From contig CALNCH010000177.1 of the NCBI GenBank assembly GCA_937875245.1, positions 1-7,013 of the forward strand: a stretch of 7,013 nucleotides of DNA, in the 5' to 3' direction. Position 1 is the stretch's first letter. Every line of letters begins with the position of its first letter. The translations under genes were made by a program, and so were the position numbers. Below the pieces are notes generated by a model. It was given only the letters and a program-made list of their open reading frames with translations, searched no databases and was not told where the DNA came from. Shown in pieces: positions 1 to 5,142 of the stretch. This DNA comes from an uncultured Spirochaetaceae bacterium (GTDB taxonomy: Bacteria; Spirochaetota; Spirochaetia; Treponematales; Treponemataceae).

Positions 1-14
1 GTGTACATTTTTAT

Positions 15-677
15 TTAGCCATTTTTGAGCATTTCTACTTGACTCTTTATATCAGCCCGCTGATAAATAATTTCTGCCGCGGTGTGTTTGTGTGCAGCCC
101 AGTGCATTTTGTTCTGGACCTGCTTAAAGAAGATTTGTGAAAGTTCTGACTTTGGACTGTAGTCAATGCTTGTTGAATAAATATCTAGGACTTTCCGCCA
201 AAACACTTTTTCTGAAGACCTGATGTCTCGAATACGAGCGAGAAGTTCTTCAAAGTAGTTTCCCCCACCTAAATTTTTTAACCGCTCATCATCCAAAACA
301 AAACCTTTTCTCATGTATTCTTTTAACACATTCGTAGCCCAGATTCTGAACTGTGTACCACGTAAGGAATTAACCCTATAGCCGACAGATATTATCATGT
401 CCAGATTATAAAAATCTACATTGTAGTTTTTACCGTCTTTAGCAGTGTAGGCAAAATTTGCCCATACTGAATTTTTATCAAGCTCACTTTCTTTTAAAAC
501 ATTGCGGATATGTTTTCCTATAACGCTTCTGTCGCGTCCAAAAAGTTCTGCCATCTGGTCAATAGAAAGCCAGATAGTATCGTTATCAAACATAACTTCT
601 ATTTTTGTAACACCGTCAGCAGTAGTGTACATAAGAATTTTTGAATTGTTTGGTAAAGGGGATATTTCATTAGACAT
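15..677 (-). pseudogene. RhuM-family protein, C-terminally truncated
   Basis: The 220-residue product matches the Virulence_RhuM family, named after a gene on a Salmonella pathogenicity island; its biochemical role is not established. Residues 26-60 form the N-terminal winged-helix-like part (DNDTIWLSIDQMAELFGRDR). Residues 86-126 hold the core block (NVDFYNLDMIISVGYRV, then RGTQFRIWATNVLKEYM). Residues 180-207 hold the second conserved block ending HTAAEIIYQRAD. Family members I know are about 320-350 residues and continue well past this block, whereas here the frame runs into a short unrelated tail (residues 208-220) and stops. Another frame stays open to the window edge, so a frameshift is possible, but I could not recognise the missing part in it. 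The start is supported by GGGAG ten bases upstream. It lies downstream of, and on the same strand as, the toxin-antitoxin-like genes. Family call is firm; the status as broken gene rather than short variant is less sure. Confidence 0.7.
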
Positions 678-687
678 TTATATTAAT

Positions 688-707
688 CTCCCAGATATGA
701 AAGTATA
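688..707 (-). promoter_or_regulatory. Putative -10 box and ribosome binding site of the RhuM gene
   Basis: Reading the minus strand, TATACT lies at 707-702 and GGGAG at 692-688, ten bases before the RhuM ATG. A -35 box is poor (an AT-rich TTTTAA about 16 bases upstream). The 99-base gap before this gene suggests its own promoter rather than strict co-transcription with the fusion gene. The ribosome binding site is the better supported half. Confidence 0.35.
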
Positions 708-776
708 TCATAAAAATGCAGTGTTAAAAGGCGTGGAACGAGTGTACAATGATTACAAAATATAGTTTTTTGTCAT

Positions 777-1301
777 TCATTCTTTTGATTCGCTTCGCGT
801 GGCATTTATTTCATTATTAATTTGCGCAAGACTCATTTCTTCACTATTTTGTTCTTGAATTATCTCGCGTGCTTGTTCATAGATATTCCATCTTCTCTTT
901 GTTTCATGTAAGTCAGTATTTCTTAAATCAAATGGTAAACCTTGTACAGAAACACTCTTTTTAAAGAAGATTCTTATGGCAGTAGGAAGATCAATGCCAA
1001 AATTTTCATAAATTTCAGATACTTCCTCTTTAAGTTTTTCATCAACTCTTGGTTTAACAACATGGGCTGTAATAATGGTATAACTATGGGCATTAATGGT
1101 AATCACATAATTATCATTTGTAACATACCAATTTTTACCCTTCCTTGTTATTAGGCTTTTTTTATCGGTAATTTTATTTTTGCACCAACCAACAACATCT
1201 TCAGTACTTAATTGCAGATTTTTCTTGATACGACCGAAACCCATTGTAGTGGTATGAATCTTATCGATATTATTGAGTACACTATTTTCAGTACTTTTCA
1301 T
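777..1301 (-). CDS. DUF3781 domain fused to RelB/DinJ-type antitoxin domain
   Basis: The 174-residue protein has two parts. Residues about 6-81 match DUF3781, normally a stand-alone protein of about 80 residues: NNIDKIHTTTMG, RIKKNL, EDVVGWCKNKI, then GKNWYV and ITINAHSYTIITAH. Residues about 84-127 match the RelB/DinJ antitoxin ribbon-helix-helix (PRVDEKLKEEVSEIYENFGI, PTAIRIFF, GLPFDLR), and 157-169 match the usual DinJ tail (SLAQINNEINATR). The join is abrupt: the last conserved DUF3781 residues TAH are followed within four residues by the antitoxin's RVDEKLKEE. The alternative start is GTG at 1319; I prefer ATG at 1301 because it overlaps the upstream stop as ATGA and the extra residues are not conserved. 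DUF3781 has no proven function; the ITIN..SYTIITAH strand pattern resembles small RelE/barnase-like RNases, so it may be a toxin held in cis by its antitoxin. That role is inference. No RelE or YafQ gene follows. Confidence 0.8.
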   Translation of the reverse strand: MKSTENSVLNNIDKIHTTTMGFGRIKKNLQLSTEDVVGWCKNKITDKKSLITRKGKNWYVTNDNYVITINAHSYTIITAHVVKPRVDEKLKEEVSEIYENFGIDLPTAIRIFFKKSVSVQGLPFDLRNTDLHETKRRWNIYEQAREIIQEQNSEEMSLAQINNEINATRSESKE

Positions 1302-1624
1302 TTTTCTTCTTTTTCCCACTGCTCTAGGACTAAATCGGGAACTCGTGAGAAATGCTTTCTATTGTTCTCTTCAAATCTGTTGGACTGAGTACGATTTTTT
1401 CTTATGTCACCTATTATTTCATCCGCTTCTTTATCATCTTTCCATCCACCTTCAAGAGAAAGGAACTCTAATGTCGCATTCTTTGTTTGTTTTTGATTTG
1501 AATTTAAATGATTCTGTATGATTGTTATTACTTCCTGACTAATTGATCTGTTCTGCAGTTTCGCTTGAGTTTTAAGGAAATTATATAATCTGTCATCTAT
1601 ATCACGTACTTGTAGTGTTGCCAT
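1298..1624 (-). CDS. Ribbon-helix-helix antitoxin, FitA/VapB type, without toxin
   Basis: The 108-residue protein starts with an Arc-like ribbon-helix-helix: MATLQVRDIDDRLYNFLKTQ forms the strand and first helix, and RSISQEVITIIQNHL (residues 26-40) the second. Residues 52-85 match the toxin-wrapping tail typical of antitoxins paired with PIN-domain VapC RNases (LEFLSLEGGWKDDKEADEI, then IRKNRTQSNRF). Such proteins usually end about here and are followed at once by vapC. Instead there is an extra 15-residue tail (RVPDLVLEQWEKEEK), and the next gene is the DUF3781 fusion, overlapping by ATGA, so the two are translationally coupled. The start is fixed by GGAGG six bases upstream (1635-1631). 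The gene begins 17 bases after the channel gene ends and has no clear promoter, so it probably depends on read-through. It likely binds DNA and autoregulates; its protein partner is unknown. Confidence 0.8.
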   Translation of the reverse strand: MATLQVRDIDDRLYNFLKTQAKLQNRSISQEVITIIQNHLNSNQKQTKNATLEFLSLEGGWKDDKEADEIIGDIRKNRTQSNRFEENNRKHFSRVPDLVLEQWEKEEK

Positions 1625-1641
1625 AGATATCCTCCAATACT

Positions 1642-2871
1642 CTAGGATTTGATGATGGTTGCGGCTTTGATGAGATCCGCAGAGCCTGGATTTTGATGGA
1701 TACGTAGACCAAATTCTGGAACAACGGCGTAGATATGATCAAATATATCGGCCTGAATGTTTTCGTAGTAGACCCAGCGAGTATCCGCAGTAAAACAGTA
1801 GATTTCCATGGGAATTCCCTCTGGGGTAGACTGGAGTTGGCGCACCATGGCTATTAAATTTTTATGAATAGCTGGATGGTTGGTAATGTAGTAGTTCAAG
1901 TAGGCACGAAAGGTTCCGATGTTAGTAAGCTGGCGACCATTAATTGGTACATGTGGGTCCACTTGATGTTCTTGGTTATGTTTAGAAATTTCAGCTGTTT
2001 TTTGGTCCATGTAGTTTTTTAGAAGGTCTAGTTGTTTAAGATGAGCAATGTCTTCTATCGAAAGAAATTTAACGGTACTTGCATCAATATAAATTGAACG
2101 TTTAATACGCCTTCCACCGGTTTCAAACATTCCTTTCCAGTTTTTAAATGAGTCAGTAATAAAAGCAGAGGTTGGTATGGTAGTAATTGTTTTATCCCAG
2201 TTTGCCACTTTTACGGTGGTTAGGGTTATTTCCACAACATCACCATCGGCATTGTATTTTGGCATTTCTACCCAGTCCCCAAGTGCAAGCATTTTGTTTG
2301 CGGAAAGCTGTATTCCAGCCACAAAGCCCACAATGGGGTCTTTGAATACAAGCATGAGGACTGCTGTCATGGCCCCTAACCCACTTACGATGAGGGCTGG
2401 AGAACGGCCAGCAAGAATTGAAATGGCTATTATTACAGCAATACTTGCAAGAGTAATTTTTACAACTTGAAAAAGTATTACAAGAGGTGTTTTAGAGTAT
2501 TTTTGTTTTGTAAGTTCGCGAACGGTGTCAAGAAATGCAAAAAAAGTAAGCAATATGTATATAATTAGGAGAATTTGTGCCATAGCATTCATAATATGGA
2601 ACAGAGTAGTGCCAGTGTTCATCCAGAGTCCCATAAAAGAATAGAAAAAAAGTACCGTAAAAAAGTTAATAAGATGGCGAAAAAAACCTTGTCCAAAGAG
2701 AATGTCGTCCCATTTTGCCTCACTTCTGTAGGCAAGTCGTTTTAATACAGGTATAACGATATGTGACAGTACCAGTTTTAGAATTGCGGTTATGGCCACT
2801 AAGAGAAAAAGAATAACCCCCTCTTTTAAAAGAGGAATTGAATCAAGATAGTTTAAAAAAGAATGTAACAT
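1642..2871 (-). CDS. ybdG: Mechanosensitive ion channel, YbdG/MscS family
   Basis: A 409-residue inner-membrane channel that would release solutes on hypo-osmotic shock. It resembles E. coli YbdG (about 415 residues) along its length. Residues 16-43, 66-88, 93-116 and 128-155 are membrane helices. The pore helix and start of the MscS beta domain are at 163-203 (SGLGAMTAVLMLVFKDPIVG, then ANKMLALGDWVEMP), followed by TTVKVANWDKTITTIPTSAF and FKNW. The family-specific C-terminal half is also present: GRRIKRSIYID, TNIGTFRAYLNYYI, NHPAIHKNLIAMVRQL, then IQADIFDHI and a RIHQNP block near the end. The frame is open 44 codons further upstream, but that stretch is unlike the family and overlaps two promoter candidates, so the start is placed at ATG 2871. 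No Shine-Dalgarno precedes it; TATACT ends seven bases before the ATG, suggesting a leaderless mRNA. Confidence 0.88.
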   Translation of the reverse strand: MLHSFLNYLDSIPLLKEGVILFLLVAITAILKLVLSHIVIPVLKRLAYRSEAKWDDILFGQGFFRHLINFFTVLFFYSFMGLWMNTGTTLFHIMNAMAQILLIIYILLTFFAFLDTVRELTKQKYSKTPLVILFQVVKITLASIAVIIAISILAGRSPALIVSGLGAMTAVLMLVFKDPIVGFVAGIQLSANKMLALGDWVEMPKYNADGDVVEITLTTVKVANWDKTITTIPTSAFITDSFKNWKGMFETGGRRIKRSIYIDASTVKFLSIEDIAHLKQLDLLKNYMDQKTAEISKHNQEHQVDPHVPINGRQLTNIGTFRAYLNYYITNHPAIHKNLIAMVRQLQSTPEGIPMEIYCFTADTRWVYYENIQADIFDHIYAVVPEFGLRIHQNPGSADLIKAATIIKS

Positions 2872-2878
2872 GAACAAA

Positions 2879-2907
2879 AGTATATCAGTTAATTTTATAA
2901 GCCGCAA
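2879..2907 (-). promoter_or_regulatory. Promoter of the YbdG-type channel, leaderless start
   Basis: On the minus strand TTGCGG (2907-2902), a 17-base spacer and TATACT (2884-2879) precede the ATG by seven bases, so transcription would begin at or next to the start codon. A second candidate lies upstream, TTGTCC (2936-2931), 17 bases, TATGAT (2913-2908), which would give a leader of about 30 bases, also without a ribosome binding site. Either supports the downstream start codon at 2871. Confidence 0.5.
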
Positions 2908-2940
2908 ATCATACAGCAACGTCTCCACAAGGACAAAGAC

Positions 2941-2969
2941 TTGACAGAGTGGGCAAGTACAGAAACAAT
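2941..2969 (+). promoter_or_regulatory. Promoter of the DUF2721 gene
   Basis: A perfect TTGACA at 2941-2946 is followed after 17 bases by AACAAT (2964-2969), a 4 of 6 match to the -10 consensus. It points away from the channel gene and lies beside that gene's upstream -35 candidate, so the two genes share a compact divergent control region. The predicted start of transcription is near 2976, about 40 bases before the start codon. Confidence 0.45.
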
Positions 2970-3014
2970 GAACCTCAGAAGTTATTAAAATATCCAACAA
3001 CAAGGGGAAAATTC

Positions 3015-3410
3015 ATGGATTTTAATTTATCGACACCAACTGTATTATTTTCAGCTATTTCATTGTTAATGCTGGCCTATACTAATCGTTTTCTCGCCGT
3101 TGCAAGCTTAATTCGTCAGCACATTCAAATCTATGAAGAAAAAAAAGACGAAAATATATTAAAACAGATTCAAAACTTCAAGATACGATTAAGCATTATA
3201 AAATATACACAGATATTTGGGGTAGTTAGTTTCTCACTATGTGTAGTAAGTATGTTTTTAATCTTCTTATCAAAAATAGTACCCGCAGAAATTGTATTTG
3301 CATTAAGTTTGATAAGTCTATTTATATCATTATTATTATCATTACAAGAAATACTGCTCTCTATTGGTGCTCTAAATTTAGAAATGAATAGAATAAAAGA
3401 TAAAATCTAA
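3015..3410 (+). CDS. DUF2721 family small membrane protein
   Basis: The 131-residue protein matches DUF2721, small bacterial membrane proteins of unknown function. The family signature is at the N-terminus: LSTPTVLFSAISLLMLAYTN then RFLAVASLIR (residues 5-34), a first membrane helix running into a conserved basic stretch. A charged cytoplasmic-type segment with a possible coiled coil follows (residues 35-62, rich in K and E), then two membrane helices at about 65-88 and 92-115, ending in SLQEILLSIGALNLEMNRIK. The frame is open from 2949, but the first 22 codons are unlike the family; the start at 3015 has AAGGGG seven bases upstream. It is transcribed away from the channel gene and ends at a strong terminator beginning 54 bases downstream. 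The divergent pairing with an osmotic channel may hint at envelope stress, but this is only context. Confidence 0.75.
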   Translation: MDFNLSTPTVLFSAISLLMLAYTNRFLAVASLIRQHIQIYEEKKDENILKQIQNFKIRLSIIKYTQIFGVVSFSLCVVSMFLIFLSKIVPAEIVFALSLISLFISLLLSLQEILLSIGALNLEMNRIKDKI

Positions 3411-3460
3411 CCTCTTATGTCCCAAGTAATTCTTAGTTTTCTTTTTCTTCTAATTAATTC

Positions 3461-4130
3461 CTAGGTGAGATATCTAAAAAGATTTCTCACCCAGTTTTTT
3501 TTATCCCTTATAATTATATAAATAACATAAGTTGCTGCAGTAATTGATATAAGAACATCAATTGAATAGGTTCCCAAAAATGCACCAAAAGTAAACAATA
3601 TTACATTAATAAACTGAGAAATTAAAGTTGAACCATTGTTTCTTAGCCATAAAAAAGTTTTTTTATTTCCTGATTTTTTTTCAGTAAATTCCCACCATTT
3701 GTGATATGCCCATACATCAAACAATTGAGAGATTGCATATGCTATTAAACCGGCAAACATAACTCTGGGGGTATTGGAAAAAATGCTTTTCATAGCTGGC
3801 ATAGCCCAATCTTGTGCAAAGCCAATACTGAGAAAGGATGATAAAGATGGCAGAAGTTGCACATCCAATAAGAACGGCTTTATTTGCGGCTTTTTTGCCA
3901 TATATTTCGCTTAAAATATCTGTGACTAAAAAGGTTGAAGCAAATAACACATTACCTAAGGTTTGTTCCATACCAAAGGCTTTTACTAAAATAAGAACCT
4001 CAATATTGGCAGCAATTGTTGCAATCACCGTCCAAGTAAAAAGACCAATCTCTCTGAAAATTTTAAAGAGTACTAATACAGAACCATAGCACACAAGTAC
4101 AGAAAGAATTAAGAGAATTTCATTACGCAT
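3461..4130 (-). pseudogene. yhhQ: Queuosine precursor transporter (YhhQ family), frameshifted
   Basis: Two overlapping reading frames together make one YhhQ/VUT_1-type transporter, a membrane protein that imports preQ0/preQ1 or queuine for tRNA queuosine. The first frame (from ATG 4130) gives the N-terminal half: LFTWTVIATIAANIEVLILV, GNVLFASTFLVTDILSEIYG, NKAVLIGC and IFIILSQYWL. The second frame gives the rest: DWAMPAMKSIFSNTPRVMFA, LIAYAISQLFDVWAYHKWW, LWLRNNGSTLISQFINVILF, FGAFLGTY and the last helix to 3461. The break is at about 3812-3818. Relatives have roughly seven residues between the SQxWL and DWAMP blocks; here only seven bases remain, which fits a deletion of about 14 bases. Each side is otherwise well preserved, so the lesion is recent or a sequencing error. 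The start has AGGAG five bases upstream (4140-4136), inside a preQ1-like leader. Confidence 0.85.
3464..3502 (+). terminator. Intrinsic terminator of the DUF2721 gene
   Basis: GGTGAGA (3464-3470) pairs with TCTCACC (3485-3491). After one T/T mismatch, ATCT (3472-3475) pairs with AGAT (3480-3483) around an AAAA loop. The bases CAG and a run of eight T (3495-3502) follow, so the signal works for plus-strand transcripts. It lies wholly inside the 3' end of the convergent transporter gene, whose last dozen codons therefore lie opposite it. The minus strand has no T run after the stem, so it is not bidirectional. Confidence 0.85.
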
Positions 4131-4175
4131 AAGCGCTCCTAGTTTTATTTAACGACAGGAGGATTTCGAACTGTC
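4131..4175 (-). promoter_or_regulatory. preQ1-I-like riboswitch candidate in the yhhQ leader
   Basis: Read on the minus strand, GACAG (4175-4171) pairs with CTGTC (4158-4154) around a 12-base loop beginning TTC and ending in C just before the 3' strand. An A-rich tail (AAATAAAACT) then runs into the ribosome binding site AGGAG (4140-4136). This stem, the 12-base loop, the C next to the stem and the A-rich tail match the layout of the B. subtilis preQ1 class I aptamer. The loop's TCCT can pair with AGGA of the ribosome binding site, giving an H-type pseudoknot that would hide it. The canonical TAG/CTA loop-tail pairing is absent, so this is a variant, a decayed copy or another small pseudoknot. 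Position just ahead of a queuosine-precursor transporter is the strongest support. Confidence 0.55.
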
Positions 4176-4176
4176 T

Positions 4177-4210
4177 GATATTCTTGCATACGCAAGGGGT
4201 ATAGAATATC
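4177..4210 (-). promoter_or_regulatory. Bulged hairpin in the yhhQ leader
   Basis: GATATTC (4210-4204) pairs with GAATATC (4183-4177), and inside it TTGC (4195-4192) pairs with GCAA (4187-4184) around GTAT. An 8-base unpaired stretch, TATACCCC (4203-4196), bulges from one side. It ends one base before the preQ1-like stem in the same leader RNA. No T run follows on either strand, so it is not a simple terminator. It may be part of a larger leader fold; its role is unknown. Confidence 0.5.
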
Positions 4211-4230
4211 GGATTCTTGATTTTTTTGCA

Positions 4231-4259
4231 ATTATACCTATAAAAATCATATTGAATAA
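4231..4259 (-). promoter_or_regulatory. Putative yhhQ promoter
   Basis: A perfect TATAAT occurs on the minus strand at 4236-4231, placing transcription start near 4224 and giving a leader of about 94 bases containing the hairpin and the preQ1-like element. The base stretch 17 upstream (TTATTC, 4259-4254) is a poor -35 box and overlaps the -35 box of the divergent pflA promoter. Confidence 0.45.
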
Positions 4260-4279
4260 GACTTATTTTTCGCTATACT
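4252..4279 (+). promoter_or_regulatory. pflA promoter giving a leaderless mRNA
   Basis: TTGAAT (4252-4257), a 16-base spacer and TATACT (4274-4279) are followed by six bases and then the pflA ATG at 4286, so the predicted first transcribed base is the A of the start codon. No Shine-Dalgarno sequence exists upstream. A later start is excluded because the next in-frame ATG falls inside the iron-sulfur cysteine motif. Confidence 0.6.
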
Positions 4280-4285
4280 ATTTTT

Positions 4286-5065
4286 ATGACTGATATTCTT
4301 GGTAACATACATTCCACGGAAACCTTTGGCACGGTAGATGGACCTGGAATACGCTTTGTGTTTTTTTTACAAGGCTGTCCTATGCGATGTTTGTATTGCC
4401 ACAACCCAGACACTTGGAAAATTGCCCCTAATCAATCCTTTAGCTCAGAACAACTCCTTTCTCAATACGATTCTTGTCAAGAATTTTATACTAAAGGTGG
4501 AATTACCGTTACCGGAGGAGAGCCTCTTTTACAACTTCCCTTTGTAGTGGATTTTTTTACAAAAGCCCAAAAACACAAAATAGGGCAAAATCATATAAAA
4601 GGAAAACTTGGGGGTATACACACTTGTCTGGATACCAGTGGCGTTTTGTTTTCACCAGAAAAAGCAGAAGATCCTTTATGGCTGCAATTATGTTCCGTTA
4701 CCGATTTAGTTTTACTGGATATTAAACACATGGATGATGAAGAGCATCAAAAACTTACTGGCCATAGTAACAAAAATATTCTTTCTTTTGCAAAATTTTT
4801 AGAAAAACAGAAGGTTCCTCTTGTAATTCGCCATGTATTAGTTCCGGCCCTAACCGATTCAGAAACACAGTTACAAAAACTTTCTCAATTTGCTTACAGT
4901 CTTACAAACTTAATAGCCATTGATATTTTACCTTATCACACAATGGCAATACCTAAATATCAACAATTAGGAATTCCCTATCCTTTAGAAAACGTTCCCC
5001 CTGCAACAAAAGCAGATGTTGCTAAAGCACAGCAGATTATTTTATCTTATTCCCCAAAAAAATAA
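4286..5065 (+). CDS. pflA: Pyruvate formate-lyase activating enzyme (radical SAM)
   Basis: The 259-residue protein installs the glycyl radical on pyruvate formate-lyase using S-adenosylmethionine and a [4Fe-4S] cluster, in the cytoplasm of anaerobically growing cells. The N-terminus is typical (GNIHSTETFGTVDGPGIRFV). The cluster cysteines are C31, C35 and C38 in the CxxxCxxC motif, followed by HNPDTW. GGEP, the SAM-contacting motif, is at 77-80, and HTCLDTSG, DLVLLDIKHMD and the RHVLVPALTD block follow. Near the end are DILPYHTM and KYQQLG. Length is close to the family's usual 240-260, but about a dozen extra residues (around IGQNHIKGKLGG) precede HTCLDTSG. No pflB lies in the window, so the target enzyme is elsewhere. 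Other glycyl-radical activases are possible, but they often carry an extra ferredoxin-type cysteine insert, which is missing here. Confidence 0.9.
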   Translation: MTDILGNIHSTETFGTVDGPGIRFVFFLQGCPMRCLYCHNPDTWKIAPNQSFSSEQLLSQYDSCQEFYTKGGITVTGGEPLLQLPFVVDFFTKAQKHKIGQNHIKGKLGGIHTCLDTSGVLFSPEKAEDPLWLQLCSVTDLVLLDIKHMDDEEHQKLTGHSNKNILSFAKFLEKQKVPLVIRHVLVPALTDSETQLQKLSQFAYSLTNLIAIDILPYHTMAIPKYQQLGIPYPLENVPPATKADVAKAQQIILSYSPKK

Positions 5066-5075
5066 ATACTTTCTA

Positions 5076-5104
5076 TTGACAACAGGTAGGCAAAGTCATA
5101 TATT
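5076..5104 (+). promoter_or_regulatory. Promoter of the metal-resistance operon
   Basis: A perfect TTGACA (5076-5081), a 17-base spacer and TATATT (5099-5104) make the strongest promoter in the window. It begins 11 bases after the pflA stop with no visible pflA terminator. Transcription would start near 5111, within the operator palindrome, as expected for a strong promoter kept shut by a repressor. Confidence 0.8.
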
Positions 5105-5110
5105 AATCAC

Positions 5111-5126
5111 ATGAATGCTTGTTCAT
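5111..5126 (+). promoter_or_regulatory. Operator palindrome for the ArsR/SmtB-type repressor
   Basis: ATGAATGC and TTGTTCAT form an imperfect inverted repeat whose half-sites read ATGAA(T/C). This resembles the ATATGAA(C)-type half-sites of zinc and cadmium sensors of this family, and TATG extends the right arm. It covers the predicted transcription start and lies 16 bases before the repressor's start codon, so bound repressor would block its own operon. Confidence 0.65.
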
Positions 5127-5142
5127 ATGAAAGGATGATAAC

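Noticed and set aside
1..748. GTGTACA at 1-7 and 742-748 flanking the RhuM gene as a possible target-site duplication
   Set aside because: The repeat is only seven bases, GTGTAC recurs inside the gene, and no transposase or inverted ends are seen.
678..776. Possible integron attC site between the fusion gene and the RhuM gene (TTTTAACA motif)
   Set aside because: Only one poor core-like motif is present, and there is no matching partner site or folded repeat nearby. A cassette array is not supported.
1302..1319. GTG at 1319 as start of the DUF3781 fusion gene
   Set aside because: The added six residues are not conserved and the ATG at 1301 gives the classic ATGA overlap. It remains possible because a purine-rich stretch is the only ribosome binding site for either.
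2872..3003. Upstream 44-codon extension of the channel gene, with several cysteines
   Set aside because: It is unlike the family, spans both promoter candidates of the gene, and overlaps the divergent control region.
2949..3014. Upstream 22-codon extension of the DUF2721 gene
   Set aside because: It lies in the promoter region, is not family-like, and the start at 3015 has its own ribosome binding site.
3717..3901. Overlapping frames of the transporter as two separate genes or a programmed frameshift
   Set aside because: The two parts are complementary halves of one family and the second frame's apparent ATG gives unrelated residues first. There is no slippery sequence, and the missing residues point to a deletion.
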